64,000 nt of DNA. It comes from Macrostomum hystrix (Eukaryota > Platyhelminthes > Macrostomidae). Positions 34,885-64,000 of this stretch are shown here, in pieces; within the stretch, counting starts at the first letter, position 1; the number at the start of each line of letters is the position of its first letter. Position numbers and translations under genes: made by a program. Under the pieces are notes generated by a model. The model saw only the letters and a program-made list of their open reading frames with translations, was not told the origin of the DNA and made no database searches. The stretch lies in assembly GCA_950097015.1 (NCBI GenBank), contig CATNEN010000026.1:558001-622000 (forward strand), written 5' to 3'.

Positions 34885-35813
34885 ATGGGATTCAAGTCCA
34901 GCCCGTTGATCATTGACGCTCGCGGCCACCTTCTGGGTCGCCTGGCCTCCATCGTGGCCAAGACTTTGCTGCTGGGCCAGCGCGTTGTCGTTGTCCGCTG
35001 CGAGGGCATCGTAATCTCTGGCTCCTTCTTTCGCAACAAGACCCGCTTCCACGAGTTCCTGCGCAAACGGTTGAACACCAACCCCAGCAGGGGGCCGTAC
35101 CACTTCCGCGCCCCGTCTAAGATCTTCTGGCGCACCGTGCGCGGCATGCTGCCGCACAAGCTGGCCCGCGGAGCCGAGGCTCTGGATCGTTTGAAGGTGC
35201 GCTTTTAATAGAAAGCCCTCCGGACCAATCAGAAGGTTTCTACCATCCCCATTCTGTCCAATCGGAATGGTTAAGCCCTCCTCCCCAATGAGAATGCTTC
35301 CACTCTGGCAGATAATTATTCGGCATCTACTCACCTAGCCAATTAAAGTATTCTACTCTTCTAGCCAATTAAAAGGCTTCTACCCTTCTAGCCAATCAAG
35401 AGGCTTCTACCCTTCTAGCCAATCAAGAGGCTTCTACCCTTCTAACGAATCAACCCATCCAGCTTCTCCCATCCTAGCCAATTACAGCGCATAGTTTGAT
35501 TTCTATTCCGCAGGTGTTCGAGGGAATTCCAAGCCCCTACGACAAGGCCAAGCGCCAAGTGGTGCCCTCGGCGCTCAAGTGCCTGCGTCTGAAGACCCGC
35601 CGCAAGTTCTGCGTCCTCGGCCGCCTGTCCCACGAGGTCGGCTGGAAATATCAGGGCGTCATCGGCACCCTGGAGCGCCGACGCAAGGTGAAATCGGCCC
35701 ACTTTCACAAGCGTCAGGTGCGCGATCGTCAGCTCCGCGCCAAAGCCATCGAGAAGGTGAAGGATCGCGTGGCCAAGTACCAGAAGATCATCGAGTCGTA
35801 CGGGCACAAGTGA
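34885..35813 (+). CDS. RPL13A: Large-subunit ribosomal protein uL13 (L13a)
   Basis: Coding exons 34885-35196 and 35514-35813 join in phase 0 to 203 residues, the length of the human protein. Landmarks are [52 protein letters not shown] and HEVGWKYQG. The protein is part of the 60S ribosomal subunit. The start was chosen at 34885 because it matches the family N-terminus and lies 5 nt after an acceptor (AAATTGCAG, ending 34879). The 5' UTR is therefore split, either from an upstream exon beyond the satellite or by a trans-spliced leader. Two AATAAA signals lie at 35901 and 35910. The 317-bp intron carries a small 27-bp array (about 35330-35455, AGCCAATCAAGAGGCTTCTA type). Confidence 0.97.
35330..35455. 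repeat. 27-bp minisatellite in RPL13A intron, about 5 copies
   Basis: Units of the type AGCCAATTAAAAGGCTTCTA with ATC variants, ending roughly 60 bp before the acceptor at 35513. Confidence 0.85.
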
Positions 35814-36211
35814 CAGCCGCAAGCCTGCGCAAATGCTGCTGTACTATGACTTTAGAGCAAGCCGGTCTCTGTGGCGACACTTTGGAAACATTGTGAAAGA
35901 AATAAATTGAATAAAGAATGGGGCTGCGTTTGTGTCCTTTTGTCTGGAGTAAAAAAAACTTTATTTGTAACAGACCTGCTGTTTATCATTTTTCTTCTTA
36001 TTTAACGATTTTGATTGTTACTTAGTTATCTAGGATTTATAAATTTAGAGTATTTACCTCAAATTAACTGGGATTTGTAAGTCAAAATAAAGAAATTGTG
36101 ATTTTATTTCTAATTTAGTCCGATTTTTGTGTTTTTTCGTATGTTACTACTTATTTGCCTATTTTCTAGTAGTACAGTTAGCACCGCCATTAACACCTTC
36201 GTTTCAGGCGC
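35814..36211 (+). other. RPL13A to PEN-2 intergenic region
   Basis: Contains the RPL13A polyadenylation signals. It ends with a strong acceptor-like sequence (ACCTTCGTTTCAG, ending 36207) only four bases before the PEN-2 start codon. An acceptor so close to the start, with no donor seen upstream, suggests leader trans-splicing. Confidence 0.6.
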
Positions 36212-37779
36212 ATGGACCTATCCAAGGCAAGCGGCGCTGAAAAGCTGAACATTTGCCGCAAGTACACCATTGGCGGCGCATTCCTTCTGCCATTTCTCTG
36301 GCTAACCAATTTTGCTTGGTTCTTTAAAGAGGCCTTCCTGGCCCCGGCCTATCCTGAGCAGGCCCAGATACGCCGGCTAGTGATCATTAGCGGTGTCGGC
36401 AGCGCTATCTGGACTGTCGCCCTGCTAACTTGGTTCTGCGTCTATCAGGTGGGCTGCTGAGAAAATCTGACTGCGAAGTCCCTGTTTCTTTTTTCCTGCG
36501 AAATTCCCTTTTTCGTTTCCAATAAAATCCCAGTTTCTTAGTTTCCTATAAAATCCCAGTTAGTTTCCTATAAAATTCCCAGTTTCTTAGTTTCCTATAA
36601 AAATCCCAGTTTCTTAGTTTTCAATAAAATCCCAGTTAGTTTCCTATAAAATTTCCAGTTTCTTAGTTTCCTATAAAAATCCCAGTTTCTTAGTTTCCTA
36701 TAAAATCCCAGTTTCTTAGTTTCCAATAAAATTCCCAATTTCTTAGTTTCCTATAAAAATCCCAGTTTCTTAGTTTCCAATAAAATCCCAGTTTCTTAGT
36801 TTCCAATAAAATCCCAGTTTCTTAGTTTTCAATAAAATCCCAATTAGTTTCCTATAAAATCCCAGTTTCTTAGTTTCCGAAAAATCCCAGTTTCATAGTT
36901 TCCTATAAAATTCCAGTTTCTTAGTTTCCAATAAAATCCCTGTTTCTTAGTTTCCAATAGAAATCCCAGTTTCTTAGTTTCCAAAAAATCCCAGTTTCAT
37001 AGTTTCCTATAAAAATCCCAGTTTCTTAGTTTTCAATAAAATCCCAGTTAGTTTCCTATAAAATTCACAGTTTCTTAGTTTCCTATAAAAACCCAGTTTC
37101 TTAGTTTCCTATAAAATCCCAGTTTCTTAGTTTCCTATAAAATTCCAAGTTTCTTAGTTTCCTATAAAAATCCCAGTTTCTTAGTTTCCAATAAAATCCC
37201 AGTTTCTTAGTTTCCAATAAAATCCCAGTTTCTTAGTTTTCAATAAAATCCCAGTTAGTTTCCAATAAAATCCCAGTTTCTTAGTTTCCGAAAAATCCCA
37301 GTTTCATAGTTTCCTATAAAATTCCTGTTTCTTAGTTTCCAATAAAATCCCAGTTTCATAGTTTCCAATAAAATCCCAGTTTCTTAGTTTCCAATAAAAT
37401 CCCAGTTTCCTAGTTTCCAATAAAATCCCAGTTTCTTAGTTTCCAATAAAATTCCCAGTTTCTTAGTTTCCAAAAAATCCCAGTTTCATAGTTTCCTATA
37501 AAAACGCATTTCTGCGTTCTACAAAAAAGACGTATTTTTCTATCAAAATCTCCTTTTTTGTTTGCCTACGAAATCCGTTCTGATCCTTGTCTCCCAAGAA
37601 ATCACAGTCTTTCGGTCCCTAAAAAATCCCAGAAAGTCTTCGAGTTAGATTTGTGAACAGTTTAATGCTTGTCTTGTCTAATATTCAATCATTCAATTTC
37701 ATTGGCGCAGGTGTACCGGCCTACCTGGGGGGAGCTGGGCGATCGCCTGTCATTCAGCCTGCCCAGAGGCACCCTGTGA
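36212..37779 (+). CDS. PSENEN: Presenilin enhancer 2 (gamma-secretase subunit PEN-2)
   Basis: Exons 36212-36448 and 37711-37779 join in phase 0 to 101 residues, the same length as human PEN-2. Residues match the family throughout: EKLNICRKYTIGG, LPFLWLTNFAWFFKEAF, PAYPEQAQIRR and, from exon 2, VYRPTWGELGDRLSFSLPRG. PEN-2 is a small multipass membrane protein needed for presenilin endoproteolysis and for activity of the gamma-secretase complex, which cleaves Notch and other type I membrane proteins. The 1.26-kb intron is almost entirely a 26-bp minisatellite. ATTAAA at 37830 is the only nearby polyadenylation signal and lies 57 bp before the next start codon. Confidence 0.96.
36475..37510. repeat. 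26-bp minisatellite in the PEN-2 intron, about 40 copies
   Basis: Units of TTTCCTATAAAATCCCAGTT plus TCTTAG, with TTTCCAATAAAA and shortened variants. On the coding strand almost every unit carries TTTCTTAG and ATCCCAG, both acceptor-like, and CAATAAAATCC, which contains AATAAA. This makes it odd sequence to keep inside a transcribed intron. Confidence 0.94.
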
Positions 37780-37886
37780 ACTTGCCGATAAAAAAGCAAA
37801 TCAAGACATTGCATAGTCCATTCTCGTGCATTAAACAAGCAAAACAATCATTATATATTGTATATTCCCGATAAGCGTGCACAGCA

Positions 37887-38411
37887 ATGTCCAACAGCAG
37901 CAGCAGCAGCAGCAACGCCAAGTCCACCTCGCTGAAGACAACAACAAAAGAAGCGAACACCAATGCGAATTCCGACGCCAACAATCCCCTAGCCGACCTG
38001 TTAGACGCCGAGGAGCGCCGCCTGGTCTCCTGCCTGCCTCCGCGGCTGCCACAGCGCGGCTTCGATGTCTACGTTACCAGGCGCACCAATTTCCCGGCCC
38101 AGCTTCAGCGCTGTCGCCGCCTGCTCCGCCAGCCGCCGCATCTGTGCTGGATTCACGGCCTCGGCGCCTCCGTTGCCAGGGCGGCCAATCTAGCCCTACA
38201 ATTGGCTGATGAACTTGCCAAACCCCCGGCTGTGTTCACATCAACAGTCGCCTGCACCGACCGGATGCTGGACGCGTTGAGCCTGCCAGATGACGCCACG
38301 GACAACGACGGGGAAGGAAGACGACAGCGATTGAAATCTGCTCTGCACATCCGTCTGGAGGCTAATCCCAACTCGAAGCCGCCTGCTGCCGCCACCGGAT
38401 CTACCGGCTGA
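37887..38411 (+). CDS. POP7: RNase P/MRP protein subunit Rpp20 (POP7)
   Basis: Single-exon frame of 174 codons. After a Ser/Asn/Thr-rich, probably disordered N-terminus (1-40) the family core is clear: LPPRLPQRGFDVYVTRRTNF, AQLQRCRRLL, WIHGLGASVARAANLALQL, TSTVACTDRM and SALHIRLE, which line up with human Rpp20 (an Alba-type fold). With Rpp25 it binds the P3 stem of RNase P and MRP RNA for tRNA and rRNA processing. The start lies 107 bp after the PEN-2 stop, with an AG two bases before the ATG. ATTAAA at 38494 is the likely 3' signal. Confidence 0.92.
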   Translation: MSNSSSSSSNAKSTSLKTTTKEANTNANSDANNPLADLLDAEERRLVSCLPPRLPQRGFDVYVTRRTNFPAQLQRCRRLLRQPPHLCWIHGLGASVARAANLALQLADELAKPPAVFTSTVACTDRMLDALSLPDDATDNDGEGRRQRLKSALHIRLEANPNSKPPAAATGSTG

Positions 38412-38696
38412 CGCTAAATCAAGTCCGAGTATTAACCTATTTAACTTCCCTATTCTGTGTATGATTGCATTGAATTAGCTGGGAAAAGGTATAATTAAAT
38501 AATGATTATTTGATTGAATGCATTGACATCGTTTTATTCTAGAATCTTCCTTTTTAACAGTAAAAAGACGTCGCTTTGTTCCCCCCTGGGAAAACAGCAC
38601 GGGCTATTTCAAATACCCCACTGCGTACTTCATGATAGCTCCCAAACCGAATGACCGAGTTTTGTGAAAGCATTTCACATGGCGGTTGGTTGGATA
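38412..38696. other. POP7 3' flank
   Basis: Contains the POP7 polyadenylation signal, then an 18-bp motif GGCTATTTCAAATACCCC (38602-38619) that recurs with one mismatch at 39836-39853 beyond the mariner element. Confidence 0.45.
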
Positions 38697-39808
38697 CAAG
38701 GGTTGTGTCATAAATTCGCTGACACTGCAGATATCAAAGAAACAAAACTAAGAACAGCTAATTGTCAACATTGCACTTCTCAACATAGTCACCCCCAAGC
38801 TGCACACATTTGTGCCATCTCTCTGGCAGCTTGCTGATGCCCTGCGCGAAGAATTCGGTGGGGGTTCCTCGTACCCACTGGCTGATGGCCGAGCTGAGTG
38901 CAGAAAGGCTTCCATAGCGATGGCCACCAAGAGGCTCTTTCATTTTAGGGAACAAATTTATTTCACAGTAGTACTGGGCATTGATGGTTCTGCCTTCAGG
39001 TAGCCACTCGATCAGCAAGATGCCTTCTCTGTCCCAGAACACGGTGGCCATGCGCTTACCTGCTGACTGCACCGCCTTGGCCTTGACCGGTGGGGGTTCG
39101 TGAGTAGCCTTCCAGACGCTGCTCTGCCGTTTCGTTTCTGGTTCGTAGAAGTGAAACCACGTTTCATCACCAGTCACCAGGCGGCCAAGAAAGTCGGGCT
39201 CGTTTTGATAGGCGTTGAGTAGGTGGCGGACCCTCTCTTGCAGTTGGACAGGAGTCAGCAGTTTAGGGACCCATCGTGCAACAACTCGTGTCATATGCAG
39301 ATGGTCGGAGATGATCCAATTAATGCTCTTCATTGTTATCTCCAACAAGTCCTCTAACTGCCTCAGGGTTGCTCCACGATCATCGTCCAGGGCATGCTGC
39401 ACACGCTGGATGTTGTCACTGGAAGTGGATGATCGCGGTGCACCTGGGCGGGGAGCATCATCAACTGTTTCCCAGCCGTCCTCAAAGCGCTGCACCCACT
39501 TTGCACAGTTTGTTTCGAAGGTGCATCCTCGCTAAAGATTTGCAGCAGCTCACGGTAAATATCAGCCTGCTTCTTCTGCTTCTTCCACAAAGACCAAAAG
39601 ACAGTGCGTTTGGTAGCTTCACTTTTCTCCGTACTGGATAAAAGGGTGGTTTGAATCCCACTCGATTTCTGCTGTGTCTCAAAAGCCAGAGGGAAGATTT
39701 TCCATAGACAATAAGATCGATGGTGCCTTAGTCTGAATAAAAAAATTCTGCCCCAAAGTACAAACGAAACAGACTAAGTTTGTCAGCGAATTTATGACAC
39801 AACCCTCG
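38697..39808 (-). mobile_element. Mariner-family transposon with 28-bp terminal repeats, defective
   Basis: TA duplications lie at 38695-38696 and 39809-39810. The ends read inward C(A/G)AGGGTTGTGTCATAAA and match over 28 bp, continuing ATTCGCTGACA. On the minus strand the transposase remnant shows the WVPKLL motif, TGDETWFHFYEP with the first catalytic aspartate, and a C-terminus LPERWHKC...GGDYVEK. Around YYCEINLFPKMKEPLGG about 60 residues are missing relative to family members, including the second and third catalytic aspartates and the YSPDLAP motif. A frameshift near 39505 also separates the N-terminal DNA-binding part. The element cannot encode an active transposase but keeps both ends. 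Confidence 0.92.
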
Positions 39809-40540
39809 TATTTTGTGAGATTCAGAAAAAAATGTGGCTATTTGAAATACCCCGTGGTGTTTCTACTGCTATAAGTAAAGCTTTTTCTGTATGGTGTTTC
39901 ATTTTTAACAGTAAATTTGATGATAAGCATCAGTAAATAAACCAGTTATCGGCAATGGTTATATTTAACTCATATATATATATATATAAATATATCTTTC
40001 TGAAAATCTGAAATAATTGTTTCTTTAAATTATCGTCTAATTGAAAGATAAAACGATGTACGAGTTTACTCGTAGTTTACTATTAACAGTGCAATTATAA
40101 TTTATTCCAGAATAAAATGTGAAGGCGCGTTATCCCTGTGATTAAGAATGCTTTCTGACCATGCAGAACTTGAAGCTGATTTGTGGACAATAACTAACTG
40201 TGACATTGAGGTTGGATGTACTTGCAGTACAATATGTTATATCAAGGTATATTGCATCCATTTTTTAGATATGAAGTCGGGATATACGAGCATAAGCCTA
40301 AATAAATATGGCATCATCACTCGTCACATTTATTAAAAAAATAAAATAACCTATTGTTTGCAGACCATCGCACACATTAATTACTTCATATTTGAAAGAC
40401 TAGTTCGGGTGACTTGGCGCTGTGACTAGAAAAACTGGTCACATTTAACTGTGATCTGCCATTCTCTGCGGCAATCATTAAGCATGCGTATTGATTTTAA
40501 ATTATTCTTTATCGTTATCAATTAGTCGAAATCGATTTTG
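39809..40540. other. AT-rich sequence between mariner and the EGF/laminin-G gene
   Basis: Contains a short TA dinucleotide run (about 39975-39990). On the minus strand AATAAA at 40334-40329, about 210 nt after the stop codon, probably ends the EGF/laminin-G gene. Nothing else is recognised. Confidence 0.45.
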
Positions 40541-61730
<21,190 letters not shown>

Positions 61731-63279
61731 TTTGATCGACCTTGTCTTTCCAAAATTTTACTCTTTTTCTGTTGTCCGGCTTTGTATTTGTGCGAGGATT
61801 TCATGTGCAGCGTCGGGACACCAGCTATAAATGAAGAAGCGATGAAGGATAAGATGCGGAGCTATTGGCCAGACTTGCCTGCTCTGCCCTGCCAGGCCAG
61901 TCTAAACCAATGGTTTGCTTCTGTTCCCAGAATATTTTTTCCTCGGCTAGTGAGAATCTCAATTTCAGCATTGCCGGCTAAGTACCAAGTAAATCCCAGG
62001 CTAGTGCCTGTCGAAATCCATCCACTAATCCGAGCTGTAGAATTTTTCTTTTTTTCAGTTAGCGCTGGTTGAAATAAAAAACATTCAGTGTTTCTAGCAG
62101 TGCTTCCGTTCCTTCCTCAGTTAATTAAAATTTTCTGCCGATTTTTTCTGCCACACTCTACTTGTAAGTAACAATGTGAGGGCGTTAGTGGTCCGACTCT
62201 TGCGCTATAGAGAGACAATTTATGAGGGAACTTACACGATGAGCAAATCTAGAGCAGACGTACACACACCTGTATGAGTCTTACTGCGTTGTACTTCATT
62301 ATATTTTCGCTTATTTATCATGAAGCACAAAAGCCAGCCAATAGTTATCTCGTGAAAACCAGCCTTCAATAAATTTTTCCAAGAAACGAAGTGTCCCGTC
62401 CTTCTTCGTCTAGTGGTCCTTGATAAAATCGCGTTTAAACTTTCGATAAGAATAACATTGGTGCTGTTTGCCATTAATATCGGGCTTCATAGTTGAGAGT
62501 TTACTGTATAATCAGACAGGTTTAACCGGCACATAATAAGGGAGGGATATTAGGATTGTAAAACTAGCCTTTAGGTAGGCACGAAGCCCATGAGAGCCAG
62601 CCTAAGCTGAATGCAGATTTATATTTGAAAGTTTGGCGCCGACACGCACCCCAACACGTTGCACGATGCACATCGAGAATATACGTAGCGTACACAGACG
62701 ATACCTTACAAGATAATAAACGTAGCATCACGAAGACAGGAAAAACTGAAAAATTTCTGGACAGAAAAAATTTATTAGCTCTCATTTCTCATATCTAGGA
62801 TGCTTCAGGTAGCGGAAAACTGAAAACCTCTTTCGTCTCGACCTTGGCGGGGCACTGATAACGTAGAACAAAAAGTTAGGGGTAGCATCTCGTGTTTTCT
62901 ATTAATAGAACTGACGTAACCGATATAACCAAGGGAACTGTTAACGTAGTACAGAAAGTTAGGGGTAGCATCTCGTGTTTTCTATTAATAGAACTGACGT
63001 AACTGACTTCATACTAAACACGAATTAGCACCGCGCCTCAGTGCGGCCTTGCCAGGCCTTAAAACTTTATCAGCATGTTACCCATCAGAATGTGCCTGCA
63101 TCATCTCCGTCTTCTGTGGTCACCTAGCTTTATCTAGACGGACTGCTGGACCTTCAAGGGCTACAACAGGTGGAATTAGGCCTCTATGGACACCCTGACG
63201 TGAATTTCTCCAATTTCACTGATCAAGCATAAACATTCGGCGCATCACAACCACAGGACACCATCGCCTAGTCTGTCAA
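61731..63279. other. 5' flank of the EGF/laminin-G gene and unassigned sequence
   Basis: Upstream of the probable signal-peptide exon. Short open frames on both strands show no recognisable domain. An 83-bp direct duplication lies at about 62861-63010 (landmark AAAGTTAGGGGTAGCATCTC). Confidence 0.4.
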
Positions 63280-63343
63280 CCAATCAGTCACCACCCAACG
63301 CTGTTAGCGTTCGGGCGCTGCCAAACAATTTCAGGTATAAAAA
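63280..63343 (+). promoter_or_regulatory. CCAAT and TATA promoter-like elements
   Basis: CCAATCA at 63280-63286 and TATAAAAA at 63336-63343 are spaced about 50 bp apart, typical of an RNA polymerase II core promoter on the + strand. A transcript would start near 63368 and reach the ATG at 63514 after a leader of about 145 nt. Confidence 0.45.
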
Positions 63344-63513
63344 CGGGCGGCAAAATGGCTTCGTAGTCCTACTGCAGTTAAAAGGTATAGTGTAGATTAC
63401 ACTTAGCTGCAAAACTGTCGAAGCTAAGAGACTAGACTAGCAACTCACCTTACTGTTAAAAATTTGAAAATTCGAAATTCCGAGCGGAAAGAAGTCTTTG
63501 CACAGTACATAAA

Positions 63514-63906
63514 ATGACAATTTCTTATCAGATAAAAGACGCAATGACGAATGGTCTTCTAAATCGCCAGCAAAAAATGTGTGAACTTGTTACGGCGGCA
63601 CGTGTAGGTGTGTCCTTCACCGAATGCTCACAAAGCCGTCGTGCTTTTGAAAACTTAGCTCCCATCGCTTATCTTATCGCGCGAATTTTAGCACATTGGA
63701 GTCCGCCTCCAACAGCACTGCTATCTTACCTTTCAAAGCGAAACAGTTTTTGTCCATTGTTTAAATCGTTACACAAAACTACGAGTAATATTTCAATTTT
63801 GCCTACCAACGCAAGCAAGCAGATGCCGAATGGACAAATGGTTGTCGTTAGTTACGCAAATTGTAAGGGGTATAACAGCCCACGCCCCTTGGCAAGCCCT
63901 CACTAA
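63514..63906 (+). CDS. Unrecognised single-exon open frame, 130 codons
   Basis: The frame begins MTISYQIKDAMTNG and contains KMCELVTAARVGVSFTEC and NLAPIAYLIARILAHW, and ends RPLASPH. It is not made of tandem repeats, unlike most long frames here, and follows CCAAT/TATA-like elements by about 170 bp. No domain, signal peptide or known family was recognised. It could be a real small gene, the start of a spliced gene that runs off the window, or the leader of an unrecognised retroelement. Coding status is unproven. Confidence 0.3.
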   Translation: MTISYQIKDAMTNGLLNRQQKMCELVTAARVGVSFTECSQSRRAFENLAPIAYLIARILAHWSPPPTALLSYLSKRNSFCPLFKSLHKTTSNISILPTNASKQMPNGQMVVVSYANCKGYNSPRPLASPH

Positions 63907-64000
63907 CGCTGTTCGTCAACTCAACCAATGAAAAAGCATTATCGATTCGCCTAAAATTCTGCTTGTGCGTAATAAGCTCTCGCAGTAAATACTCGTATAG
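63907..64000. other. Right edge
   Basis: Nothing is recognised after the stop codon of the unassigned frame. Confidence 0.3.

Noticed and set aside
38758-39682. Active mariner transposase
   Set aside because: The region with the second and third catalytic aspartates is deleted and the N-terminal frame is shifted.
62600-64000. LTR retrotransposon
   Set aside because: TATA and CCAAT elements fit, but no second LTR, primer-binding site, or gag/pol motif is visible within the window.

Overview
This is a window of animal nuclear DNA. It has GT-AG introns, long AT-rich introns and intergenic stretches, GC-richer exons, metazoan-only genes and eukaryotic transposons. The lineage is not fixed by sequence alone. 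A type II neurotactin-like protein, hints of trans-splicing with closely packed gene pairs, and a very heavy minisatellite load suggest a protostome such as a flatworm-like lophotrochozoan; that is inference. By my coordinates roughly a third of the window is tandem repeats with units of 4 to 106 bp, most with a sequence of their own.

Layout, left to right. 1-6443: minisatellite arrays, including one 106-bp array split by a Helitron/Helentron-like rolling-circle transposon (2249-5215). 7377-11002 (+): last five exons of a MARK/Par-1 polarity kinase, with the kinase C-lobe, UBA and KA1 domains; the N-lobe exons were not found. 14145-14990: a 20-bp array. 15545-19664 (-): complete five-exon neurotactin-like cholinesterase-fold membrane protein whose nucleophile serine position is glycine; a dead LINE fragment sits in its intron 2. 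20968-28278 (+): complete six-exon cytosolic lysyl-tRNA synthetase whose first intron holds a cluster of inverted-repeat DNA transposons: three elements of one apparent family with 8-bp duplications, one nested inside a different element. 29672-34865: a 5.2-kb 24-bp satellite with higher-order repeats, ending a few bases before the acceptor of RPL13A (34885-35813). Then PEN-2, a gamma-secretase subunit (36212-37779), and POP7/Rpp20, an RNase P/MRP subunit (37887-38411), all on the + strand, the last two only 107 bp apart. 38697-39808: a mariner element with a dead transposase. 40541-61730 (-): a large gene for a secreted EGF/laminin-G protein (agrin/pikachurin-like) with alternating EGF-LG-EGF-LG-EGF-LG domains over twelve phase-consistent exons plus a probable signal-peptide exon; most of its introns carry a minisatellite of their own. 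63280-63906 (+): an unrecognised open frame behind a CCAAT/TATA promoter-like sequence.

The genes do not form one pathway. Housekeeping genes (KARS, RPL13A, POP7) lie beside cell-polarity, adhesion and matrix genes. Exon structures were built by matching protein families and requiring splice phases to agree at each junction; no transcript evidence was available.
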